From: a bacterium | GTDB lineage: Bacteria; Oederibacteriota; PGYV01 | Direction: 5' to 3' | Assembly: GCA_029565735.1 (NCBI GenBank) | Contig: JAKQNO010000022.1 | Span: forward strand, 1 to 63,269 | Length of the DNA: 63,269 nucleotides | Shown: positions 1 to 7,333 of the stretch, piece by piece | How positions within the stretch are numbered: position 1 is the first letter of the stretch | Layout: each line of letters begins with the position of its first letter | Translations under genes and position numbers: made by a program | The notes under the pieces: model-generated | What the model was told of the DNA's origin: nothing | The model's input: only the letters and a program-made list of their open reading frames with translations | Databases searched by the model: none

Positions 1-516
1 GCATGATGCCGTTATCATTATCTGAAAACCCTGAACCCATCCGCCGGCGGGTATGTGGTTTACTTCCCCGCCCTGATAAACAAAATTTACTTTTACTTCC
101 TGATTCGCCTTATGCTGTGCGTTTTCCTGAAAATAAGGCACTTGATAAAAATCGCTGTATGTATTGCCCTGAATCTGAACGTTCCCGACACGGGTGCCCG
201 ATGCGTTAAACACTTCCCCGTTTTGGCCGGTCACGGCAGCGCACCGTAATTGAGGTTCGTTAACCCACAGTTTCATTGAAAGGTTGGCGTTTGAATAGTA
301 AACAGGGGTACTAGACCGGTTAATTATCTTTACATAATACCGCCTTTCCTGTGCTCCCTGCATCTGGCAGGTAATCATAAGGTCAAGTTTTTTTGTGGGG
401 TCAGCGCCACACGGAAATGAATTATCAGCGCCGTTAACAGAAGAATTTGCCAGTAAGACAAATGTTATAATTAGCAAGAATACGCGTATTGCCTGAATGT
501 TCAATTTTTCACCCAT
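1..516 (-). CDS. Secreted CBM3-like protein, N-terminal part (runs off left edge)
   Basis: An open frame of 172 codons runs from an ATG at 516 to the window edge without a stop. Residues 1-30 form a signal peptide (MGEKLNIQ, then a hydrophobic stretch RVFLLIITFVLLA, then a small-residue site near SVNGA). The rest reads like the first strands of a family 3 carbohydrate-binding module: RYYVKIINRSSTPVYYSNANL and a later PAGGWVQGFQI that corresponds to the 'L.PG..v.iq' segment of CBM3. The protein is therefore probably exported and binds cellulose or a similar polysaccharide. The ribosome site is weak (TTTTGGG just before the ATG). The C-terminal part lies outside the window. A separate CBM3 C-terminus sits at the other edge of the window in the same orientation. 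Family call is by motif recognition only. Confidence 0.72.
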   Translation of the reverse strand, partial: MGEKLNIQAIRVFLLIITFVLLANSSVNGADNSFPCGADPTKKLDLMITCQMQGAQERRYYVKIINRSSTPVYYSNANLSMKLWVNEPQLRCAAVTGQNGEVFNASGTRVGNVQIQGNTYSDFYQVPYFQENAQHKANQEVKVNFVYQGGEVNHIPAGGWVQGFQIMITASC

Positions 517-599
517 CCCAAAACTTTTATTAAATGGGTTTTACTTTATTACACATATTTACATTTGTCAATTATATTTTATATATTGTTTTTACGGGT

Positions 600-1538
600 T
601 TAAAACCAGGCGGCAGATGAATCTTTAAATGCTGATAACGCCGAATATTTGAACTTATAATTCAGCCGTTTTATGAGTTTTTCCGGCGAAATTACTATAC
701 CGTACGCGCTTAACTTTATTGACGCGGGATGGATGTTTGACAACCGCAGGTGCCACGCGATTCCCGCAAATATTTCCGCGGCTATCACCGGCAGGTTTAT
801 GAACTTTTTGCCGGGAACAAGGTCCTTTATGGAACAGTAAGAATCCGGGGTAAGGTTATATACGCCCTGAATTGATTTATCCTTAAGTATCATTTCGGTT
901 AGCCTTTGCAGGTCATACTGATGAATAAACTGGACATCGCAGTATCTGCCGTTAAACTTCAAAAGAAACGGCGATTTTATAACAAGTTCCACAAGCCCGC
1001 CTTTTTTATGTTCATCCGGCCCCACCGCGGTGCACATCCTTACTGTTACAAGTTTCAACCCCGGCCTTTTCTTAAATGATGTAAGTTTATCTTCAGCTTC
1101 CTTTTTAAATATGCCGTACCTGTATCGTCCGGGATTTAACGGCCGGTTTTCTTTTATCCACGGTTTATTATCCTTATACGCGCCATAAGCGGAAGCCGAA
1201 GAAAATTCCAGAAACTGCCGCACGCTCTTTGTGCTGTTTGCCGCGGCCATTACGTTAACCGTACCATTGACGTCAATGTCATGTTCTTTCTTTTTATAAT
1301 GGATTGATTTCATCAGATATGCCAGGTGTATTACATGCGTCGGCTTATGTTCCCAAAAAATATCTTTTATGGCCATAATATCAGTTACGTCAGCTTTTAG
1401 AAATTTAAAGTATTTGGAGTTTTTAATCAGCCCGTTATCCTCTAAATCAATACCAATAACTGGTACTTTTTTGGATACCAGATATTTCGCCAGAAAATAT
1501 CCCACATTGCCCGAAACTCCTGTTATTAACACTTTCAT
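600..1538 (-). CDS. NAD(P)-dependent epimerase/dehydratase-like protein (extended SDR)
   Basis: The 312-residue product has the extended short-chain dehydrogenase/reductase layout. The dinucleotide-binding glycine motif GVSGNVG is at residues 7-13, an acidic residue (D31) after the second strand suggests NAD(H) preference, and the catalytic set is a Ser cluster in FSSASAYG (about 112-119) and YGIFK (Y141, K145). Such enzymes act on nucleotide sugars or related substrates in the cytoplasm; the exact substrate cannot be read from the sequence. The start ATG has a good ribosome site (AAAAGGGG about 8 bases upstream). It stands alone between the partial CBM3 gene and a repeat-rich gap, so context does not help. 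Confidence 0.8.
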   Translation of the reverse strand: MKVLITGVSGNVGYFLAKYLVSKKVPVIGIDLEDNGLIKNSKYFKFLKADVTDIMAIKDIFWEHKPTHVIHLAYLMKSIHYKKKEHDIDVNGTVNVMAAANSTKSVRQFLEFSSASAYGAYKDNKPWIKENRPLNPGRYRYGIFKKEAEDKLTSFKKRPGLKLVTVRMCTAVGPDEHKKGGLVELVIKSPFLLKFNGRYCDVQFIHQYDLQRLTEMILKDKSIQGVYNLTPDSYCSIKDLVPGKKFINLPVIAAEIFAGIAWHLRLSNIHPASIKLSAYGIVISPEKLIKRLNYKFKYSALSAFKDSSAAWF

Positions 1539-1591
1539 TATTCATTCACCCCTTTTAGTAATTATAGCAGATATTTTGAAGGGACCGAGGT

Positions 1592-1634
1592 AAGGCTTAT
1601 CCCATAAACTGTTATCCCATATCCCATAGATAAA
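1592..1634. repeat. Dispersed 43-bp TATCCC repeat, copy 1
   Basis: This segment carries the word TATCCCAT three times (ACTGTTATCCCATATCCCATAG in its core). A nearly identical copy lies at 56283-56325 in the opposite orientation, also in an intergenic gap and also next to an 8-bp tract. No coding potential is evident. Confidence 0.6.
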
Positions 1635-1694
1635 AGCACGAGGGACAGAAGGATATAGAGATTCGAAATTCGAAAATCGGATGGACACCTTACA

Positions 1695-1867
1695 GGGGTT
1701 GGGTGTTTTTTTTCAGGGTGTGCCGCGCAAGCATAGTGTTTATTCGGCAGGGGCGGTTTAATGCCGCGGTTGGAGCGAGCCTGCGAAGCGGAAATCCCCG
1801 GGCTTGCGCGAGTTTACGAGCGCAAGTGTTAGGGGACGGCGCGCCCTGAAAAAATTTACCCAACCCC
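1695..1867. mobile_element. MITE-like element with 31-bp terminal inverted repeats
   Basis: The left end (1695-1727, starting GGGGTTGGGT and continuing to CAGGGTGTGCCG) and the right end (1838-1867, reverse complement GGGGTTGGGT ... CAGGGCGCGCC) match at about 26 of 31 positions with identical spacing, so they form terminal inverted repeats around a core of about 110 bases. The core contains GTTGGAGCGAGC ... GGAAATCCCC (1769-1799), which recurs at 11536-11582, 11613-11659 and 26873-26903. The right end alone recurs at 26752-26780. There is no open frame that looks like a protein, which fits a non-autonomous miniature element. No clear target-site duplication was seen. Confidence 0.5.
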
Positions 1868-1893
1868 GGGAAAGCGGCAGCTCGGCAAAACCG

Positions 1894-1925
1894 AGGGATG
1901 GAGGGACAGATGCACAGAGGGACGG
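1894..1925. repeat. 8-bp-periodic tract, 4 units
   Basis: Four consecutive octamers: AGGGATGG, AGGGACAG, ATGCACAG, AGGGACGG. The ATGCACAG unit next to the last recurs in the same place in the tracts at 21775, 26670 and 55954. It is followed by a purine-rich AAGTAAAG segment and a GTAG-type hairpin. Confidence 0.65.
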
Positions 1926-1946
1926 AAGTAAAGGCAAAAACAAATC

Positions 1947-1978
1947 AACTGCCGCGCCCTAAAGGGACGCGCCTACCA
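1947..1978 (-). repeat. REP-like hairpin headed by GGTAG
   Basis: On the minus strand it begins GGTAGGCGCG and folds into a hairpin with stem GCGTCCCT / AGGGCGC, ending GCGGCAGTT. It belongs to the same subfamily as 49061-49090 and 56137-56166. Confidence 0.6.
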
Positions 1979-2010
1979 CACATTTAACAAGATAATACAA
2001 ACACAAAAAC

Positions 2011-2044
2011 AAAAAAAGCCCCGGAGCTGATGCCCCGGGGCTTT
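2011..2044 (-). terminator. Rho-independent terminator of the glycoside hydrolase operon
   Basis: Read on the minus strand, AAAGCCCCGG pairs with CCGGGGCTTT around a short loop and is followed by a run of T. It starts 17 bases past the stop codon of the hydrolase gene. Confidence 0.85.
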
Positions 2045-2061
2045 AAGATTACCTGGTTATA

Positions 2062-4374
2062 TTACTTATTTAATTCAAGCAGCGTTACAGAGAAAGGCGG
2101 GAATGTGTATTTGAAGTTCTTTCCTCCATTTATATTTATCTCTGACGGGCCGTCATTTACTATCGCCTTGTACAGGTCTTTGCTCCATACGTATTCTTTC
2201 TTGCTGAACTGATACGCTTTTCCGCCGCCTACTCCGGTGCCGGATATCGCAATTGATGCGTCAGCCGCAAAAAGTTTTGTCTTGTTTATTGCCATTATGG
2301 TAAGTTTGCCATCATCCCCTGTTGCCGCGTACACTGACAAATCAGGGTTATCTGATTCGCACTTTACCATATTTGTGCCGAACTTCTGCGCGTATAACAT
2401 TACAGGCCAGTAATGGCCCCTTTCTGCTGACCTGTTTGTCGGGTCGTTTTCTGCGTCAAACATACCGTGTCCGCCGCCCTGTCCGGGTTTCTGTGTGAAT
2501 AAGTCCCAGAAAAACGCCATGTCCCCGCCCTCTTTCATAAACGAGCCAAGGTAGTCAGCGCAGAATAAAGCGTTTTCTATTAACGCTGTCATGGAGTTTT
2601 CTTCACCGGAGTTCCATTCAGTAAGGGCAACTTCTATATATTTCTTTTCCTGTCCCGGCACGCTGTTTACGTACTTCTTTATCCACGATCTGAACTTGGG
2701 CATGTACACGGGCCATGTCTGCTGCGGTTTCTTTAACAGCGCGATGGCGTTGTTGTTTGCCCAAAGCGGGTATTCGTGTATTGCAAGCGTGTCCACATAT
2801 TTGGCTGATTTCTTTAAGAACTTTTCAACCCAATAAGGCGCTTCTTTCGGCGCAAGCCATGGTTCGCCGGCAAGCCTTTCCTGGTTCATAGGCTGCATCG
2901 GGCACGGCCCCATTAATTTTAACTTGTCATCAGGGAATGCTTTTTTAACTTTATATGTCGTGTAATTAAACACATTACTTACATTGTCTATGCTTGTCCA
3001 CCACTGCGTCACTTTCTTTGATGTGGGCGATTTCATAAGCGTGGTCACAGAAGAACCTTTCTTTAAAGCAGCCGCGGGCCCAAGGCACTGCGGTTTGTTA
3101 TCAGGTTCGTTGCCCACTTCAACATATCTGAATTTTATCCCCTTGTTCTTCATATCCTGCAGCCATTGTATCTGGTAGTCCACCCTTTCATCTATTGACT
3201 TGCTGTCAGGCGTCATTACGTTTAATATGGGCATTACTTCAAAGCCCGCCATTTCCTTTTCCATTCTCTTGATAAACGGCACCATTCCGCCGTAGTAATT
3301 AAGTTCCGGCGTCCAGCTTACCCCGCCGTCATAATTATATACTTCGCCTGTCTTCCAGTCATACTGGTTGCCGTAGTCCCCGCCCGGTATCCTTAAAAAC
3401 GATACGCCAAGTTTTTTTATTTTCGCAACCACGTTGTTGTCCCTGTACGCCGCGACAGGATGCCACGCCGCAAGGTTGTTACCGTACATTTTGTGCTTGT
3501 CTATCGGAAGCTTTCTTATTGACTTGGACGCGTCTATTGTTACAGCTGATGCTTTTGTCTTAGGCGCCGCTTCAGGAATAAGCGCTATCGCGCCAAGGTT
3601 ATTTTCTTTGCCTGCCGCAATCACGGCCGACGATACTGTCTTGTCTTTATATCCGTCTTTTACCACAATTACTTTATAATCATCAGCCGGTATCGTCGTG
3701 GAAAAATTACCCGACCCGTCTGTCTTTAAAAGCTGATCCCCTATTACCACAAGCGCTTTTTCAAGCCCTTTTCCGGAAACATTATCCTTGACTGTCCCCT
3801 TTACCTGCGCGGGTTCGCCAAGCAGTTTTCCCCTAATGGAATCCACATATATGGGGCCTGCCCACGCTTCAGTGCTGTTTACAACAATGTAAATCTTCCA
3901 GACTTCGCCTTTTACTTTGGTGTTGTCTATAGGAAATACAACTTCATTCATTCCGGGCTTAATCTGCTTCTTTAACTGGTACCACGCGTTTGCCTTGCCG
4001 GAAATAACAAAATACATTTCCTGGTAAGTCATGCCTTTAACCGATGCTTCAGGCACGTACACGTCCATTGTAAGTTCTTTTAACTTGTGGAAATCCGCTG
4101 AAAAAGGCCCTTCAAACAAGGCAACATCCTGATTCCACCCCTTAACCCCTGTAAGGTTAATTTTTAAAGCCGATGTCCCTCCTGTTACAAACTCCGCGCC
4201 TTTTGCCACAGAGCACGCCGTAGCGTACTTGTTTGCGCCGTGCCAGCCTTCCGTGGTGCCCGAATCAAAACCCCATAAGGGCTTCTGACCGGAAGCACCC
4301 TCGGCAAAAACCTGTGCCGAGAAAAGAAGAACAAGCGCGGTTACTGCTGCTAACACTGCATTTTTTGTCCTCAT
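2062..4374 (-). CDS. Secreted clan GH-A glycoside hydrolase with CBM-like and CarboxypepD_reg-like domains
   Basis: The start is set at 4374 because AAAGGAGGTAATAAG sits directly before it and the product then begins with a clean signal peptide (MRTKNAVLAAV...AQVFA). Domains in the 770-residue product: carbohydrate-binding-like beta-sandwich about 30-180, a CarboxypepD_reg-like Ig fold about 187-265, an (alpha/beta)8 catalytic domain about 285-690, and a C-terminal beta domain. VEVGNEP gives the acid/base Glu423 and ALTEWNSG the nucleophile Glu586; their spacing fits clan GH-A. It should cut a plant or microbial polysaccharide outside the cell; arabinofuranosidase- or xylanase-type activity is possible but not decided. 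It is the last gene of the sigma factor / membrane sensor group, 62 bases after the sensor, which suggests it is a target of that system. Confidence 0.85.
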   Translation of the reverse strand: MRTKNAVLAAVTALVLLFSAQVFAEGASGQKPLWGFDSGTTEGWHGANKYATACSVAKGAEFVTGGTSALKINLTGVKGWNQDVALFEGPFSADFHKLKELTMDVYVPEASVKGMTYQEMYFVISGKANAWYQLKKQIKPGMNEVVFPIDNTKVKGEVWKIYIVVNSTEAWAGPIYVDSIRGKLLGEPAQVKGTVKDNVSGKGLEKALVVIGDQLLKTDGSGNFSTTIPADDYKVIVVKDGYKDKTVSSAVIAAGKENNLGAIALIPEAAPKTKASAVTIDASKSIRKLPIDKHKMYGNNLAAWHPVAAYRDNNVVAKIKKLGVSFLRIPGGDYGNQYDWKTGEVYNYDGGVSWTPELNYYGGMVPFIKRMEKEMAGFEVMPILNVMTPDSKSIDERVDYQIQWLQDMKNKGIKFRYVEVGNEPDNKPQCLGPAAALKKGSSVTTLMKSPTSKKVTQWWTSIDNVSNVFNYTTYKVKKAFPDDKLKLMGPCPMQPMNQERLAGEPWLAPKEAPYWVEKFLKKSAKYVDTLAIHEYPLWANNNAIALLKKPQQTWPVYMPKFRSWIKKYVNSVPGQEKKYIEVALTEWNSGEENSMTALIENALFCADYLGSFMKEGGDMAFFWDLFTQKPGQGGGHGMFDAENDPTNRSAERGHYWPVMLYAQKFGTNMVKCESDNPDLSVYAATGDDGKLTIMAINKTKLFAADASIAISGTGVGGGKAYQFSKKEYVWSKDLYKAIVNDGPSEININGGKNFKYTFPPFSVTLLELNK

Positions 4375-4436
4375 CTTATTACCTCCTTTATTTTTTTTAC
4401 ATCTATTTGACATATTTTTCTGCTGTATTGATTACT

Positions 4437-5273
4437 TTAAAAAAGCTCCACATCGTCTATCCATATTTCAACAGGCGAACCGTTGCCGTTTTTATGCTGC
4501 CATTTAAACAGATGGACATTCTTTAAAACATCTTCAATATCCGCGGCGTATTTCCTTCCGGCCCAGTCAGGCTGTTTTAAATCATCCCTGAAAACAATTG
4601 TCACTTCATTCCATTCTCCGCTGATAAACGGGGTAATATCCTTCTCGTAATCGGCGTAGTTTGTAAGGCTCTCGCAGGTCATCCTCTCTTTAACGCATTT
4701 ATTGGATTCATGCGGCAGTATGAAGTTTACGCCGCCTCCCGCGGTATTGCCTTTTATTTTAAACCTTATCCCGTTATATTTTGAAATATCCGAACCCTGG
4801 CATTCAGGGCACTGTGATTTTTTATCAAACCTGACCACAACGCCTATATAATTATAGTTGTATCCCAGGTTATTTCCGGTAGTCCCTGTAATCCGCACAG
4901 CCCAGCCTGTATTGCCGTATCCGGGTTTGCTCATTATAAATCCTTCTCCGGGAGCGTTAAATTCCGGGGGCCATACGTATGAATTGCCTCCCTGATGGCC
5001 GTCGCTGTAAGTTGACCAGACGCCGCCGTTTCTGTTGAATTTATCCCCGTCATCCATATTATCAACTACAAATACCGTAACAGCCGTAAAGGCAAAAACA
5101 GCCGCAATTGACAGAGCCGCGGCATAACGGTGTATGAAATCGGGCTTTTTGACCGACGCGCGTGAAACAGCATATTTAAAAAGCGCGTTTTTAAGGAATT
5201 GCTTCCCTGTTTCGCCCTTTATTCCTGCCAGTTTTGCCCTGTTAAGCTTTTCTATAAGGTCTTTTTCTTCCAT
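4437..5273 (-). CDS. Single-pass membrane protein with extracytoplasmic carbohydrate-binding-like domain; possible anti-sigma sensor
   Basis: The 278-residue product has a cytoplasmic N-terminus of about 50 residues, one membrane helix (about 51-70, AAALSIAAVFAF...), and an outside domain of about 200 residues ending WIDDVELF. The outside part has the look of a CIA30/CBM11-type beta-sandwich: NGIRFKIKG, GEWNEVTI, and the closing strand IEIWIDDVEL-like pattern common in carbohydrate-binding modules. It starts 57 bases after the ECF sigma gene and 62 bases before the secreted glycosidase. By position and topology it could be the anti-sigma partner, binding the sigma factor inside and sugar outside, as RsgI proteins do in clostridia. 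The N-terminus has no zinc anti-sigma signature that I can recognise, so this role is inference. Strong ribosome site (AAAGGAGGTAATAGTT). Confidence 0.75.
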   Translation of the reverse strand: MEEKDLIEKLNRAKLAGIKGETGKQFLKNALFKYAVSRASVKKPDFIHRYAAALSIAAVFAFTAVTVFVVDNMDDGDKFNRNGGVWSTYSDGHQGGNSYVWPPEFNAPGEGFIMSKPGYGNTGWAVRITGTTGNNLGYNYNYIGVVVRFDKKSQCPECQGSDISKYNGIRFKIKGNTAGGGVNFILPHESNKCVKERMTCESLTNYADYEKDITPFISGEWNEVTIVFRDDLKQPDWAGRKYAADIEDVLKNVHLFKWQHKNGNGSPVEIWIDDVELF

Positions 5274-5330
5274 AACTATTACCTCCTTTCCTTACACTCT
5301 TATAATGCGGACATCCGCTTATGGTTGCAC

Positions 5331-5912
5331 TTATTTTTCATTTTTTTCAAGTTTTTTTCTAAGGTACAAAAGTCCCCTTGATAAAAGGGATTTCACTGTC
5401 CCTTCGCTTTTGCCAAGAGCCTGCGCTATTTCCTGCACTTTCATTTCCTGAAAAAACCTTAGCACTATTACATCCTGGTACTTTGAATCCATGGCAAAAA
5501 GCGCTTCTTTTATCTGCTGATAATCCCTGTTTTTGTCTATTTCTTCCTGCGCTTCATTAAGTTCCCTGTCAATTGACTCCGCCGATTCTTTATCAAGGAC
5601 CCCTTCTTCGCCTATCGCGTCTTCATATGATACCGGATCATACTTTTTCTTTCTGAAATACATGTTTATTTCATTTCCGGCAATCCTGTACAGCCAGGCG
5701 GAAAAAGGCGCCCCCGTAAATCTGTAAGTGCCTATTTTATTAAGGGCTTTAAAAAAGGTTTCAGAGGCGATATCAGAAGCGGTTTCCGCGTTTCCCGTCC
5801 TGTGGAGTGCGTATCTGAGGATTGGTTTATGGTATTTGTCAAACAATACGCCGAAAGCGGCCGGATTTACCTTTGCCAGCTCTATGATTTCATGTTCGTT
5901 TTTCCCGTGCAT
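5331..5912 (-). CDS. ECF-type RNA polymerase sigma factor
   Basis: The 193-residue protein has sigma region 2 (about 25-95, with AFGVLFDKYHKPILRYA and the DNA-melting part AWLYRIAGNEINMYFRKKK) and region 4 (about 130-185, YQDVIVLRFFQEMKVQEIA followed by a helix-turn-helix GKSEGTVKSLLSRG). An acidic linker of about 35 residues separates them. It would direct RNA polymerase to a small regulon. It lies 29 bases after a GGDEF gene and directly before the membrane sensor and the secreted hydrolase, a typical place for a sigma/anti-sigma pair with its target gene. Confidence 0.93.
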   Translation of the reverse strand: MHGKNEHEIIELAKVNPAAFGVLFDKYHKPILRYALHRTGNAETASDIASETFFKALNKIGTYRFTGAPFSAWLYRIAGNEINMYFRKKKYDPVSYEDAIGEEGVLDKESAESIDRELNEAQEEIDKNRDYQQIKEALFAMDSKYQDVIVLRFFQEMKVQEIAQALGKSEGTVKSLLSRGLLYLRKKLEKNEK

Positions 5913-5941
5913 ATATTCAGCAATCCCCGTAATATCGTTTT

Positions 5942-7333
5942 TTACGCTTTTGTTACCCTGTTTCTTCCGTTATTTTTCGAAGCATAAAGCGCCTTATCGG
6001 CCTGCTCCACAAGGTTGCGCCTTGAAACAGCATCGCCGGGATAAGTCGACACACCCATACTGACCGTGATGCTTATCAGCGTCCCGTTAAAATTAAGTTT
6101 TGTTTTTTCCAGGTCCTTCCTTATTTTAACGGCTTTGGCATGGGCCGCTTCCTTATCCGTATCCGGCATAATTATCACAAATTCCTCGCCTCCGTATCTT
6201 GCAACAGTCTCCGCCGGGGTTGTGTGATTTTTAAGCATTACGGCCAGCTGCTTTAAGATAAAATCGCCGGCAAGATGGCCGTATGTATCATTTATCTTTT
6301 TAAAAAAATCAATATCGCACATCACAAGGGACAGATGGTTATCATACCTTCCCGCCCTTTTAATTTCATCTTCAAGTTTTTCCTGGAAATACCTGTGCAC
6401 AAAAAGCCCGGTAAGGCTGTCAGTCACCGATATCTGCTGTATTTCCTCATATAAATTCACTTTTTCAAGGGAAATGGCTATCTGGTTGGCAAGGATTTTC
6501 ATGTTTTCAACCTGTTTCGCATTAAACAGGTTTTCCACCGGCGCGGAAATAATCATTATCCCAAGAAGCCTTTTTTCCACTACAAACGGCACCTTAAGAA
6601 CGCTCTTGTGGAAATCCATATTGTCATTGCCCGATGAACTGTATGAAATTTCAAGCTGTGTTTTATCATTTATAACCGATTTTATAAGTTCCTGCTCTTT
6701 CTCTTTTATGAATTCATCATCATATCCCATTGAAGCCGCTATGTAGAATGAATCGCGTTTTTTGAACGCAAGCAGGACATTTACGGAATCAGGCTCTATT
6801 TTAAAGTTATACTTCAGGACTTTTTTAAGTATTTCCTTGATTATCACCGCCATATCATCAAACTTTATGGCAAAACTTAAATCTTTCGCGGCTGTATAAA
6901 GGGATGTGATGCCCTTGATTTCCGATTCAATGTTATCATCCTCTTTTTCCGCGGTGCTTACCGATTCCCTTTTTATTTCTTCAAGATTTTTTTTCTTGTT
7001 CATTAACTCCTGCTCGCGGTCGTTTAATTTAAGCTCCGCGTCGCCGAAAGGTATTGAAAAGACATAAAGCGAAAGATACCAAAGGCAGCATATCAAAAGC
7101 GCTGCCGGAGAGATTGTTTTAAGCGGAAAAGCCAGCGTGGCAGTGGCAAGCCATGCAAACACAAGAAAAAACTTAAATTCACCTCTCGGAATCATTTTCA
7201 CGGCAAGAAGAATCAGAATACCAAGCAAAAACACCGCATAATCAGCAACGGAATTTTTAAAAAACAGGCCAAGAACATATATGACGGCCGCGGACACTGC
7301 AAACGCCGGGTACAGGATCAGTTTATTTTTCAT
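5942..7333 (-). CDS. Membrane GAF-GGDEF diguanylate cyclase without I-site
   Basis: About four N-terminal membrane helices (residues 1-115) are followed by a short coiled coil (about 122-150), a GAF domain (about 160-295) and a GGDEF domain (about 300-463) with the active motif RYGGEEF. The product should make cyclic di-GMP from two GTP at the membrane. The residues that would form the RxxD inhibitory site before the motif read TPAE, so feedback inhibition through that site is probably lost. The start overlaps the end of the previous GGDEF gene by 11 bases, within a GGGAGGATATCAGGG ribosome site, so the two are translationally coupled. Confidence 0.92.
   Translation of the reverse strand: MKNKLILYPAFAVSAAVIYVLGLFFKNSVADYAVFLLGILILLAVKMIPRGEFKFFLVFAWLATATLAFPLKTISPAALLICCLWYLSLYVFSIPFGDAELKLNDREQELMNKKKNLEEIKRESVSTAEKEDDNIESEIKGITSLYTAAKDLSFAIKFDDMAVIIKEILKKVLKYNFKIEPDSVNVLLAFKKRDSFYIAASMGYDDEFIKEKEQELIKSVINDKTQLEISYSSSGNDNMDFHKSVLKVPFVVEKRLLGIMIISAPVENLFNAKQVENMKILANQIAISLEKVNLYEEIQQISVTDSLTGLFVHRYFQEKLEDEIKRAGRYDNHLSLVMCDIDFFKKINDTYGHLAGDFILKQLAVMLKNHTTPAETVARYGGEEFVIIMPDTDKEAAHAKAVKIRKDLEKTKLNFNGTLISITVSMGVSTYPGDAVSRRNLVEQADKALYASKNNGRNRVTKA

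Noticed and set aside
1758-1943. 61-codon minus-strand frame in the repeat region
   Set aside because: It lies wholly in the MITE-like element and octamer tract, has no ribosome site, and its composition follows the repeats.
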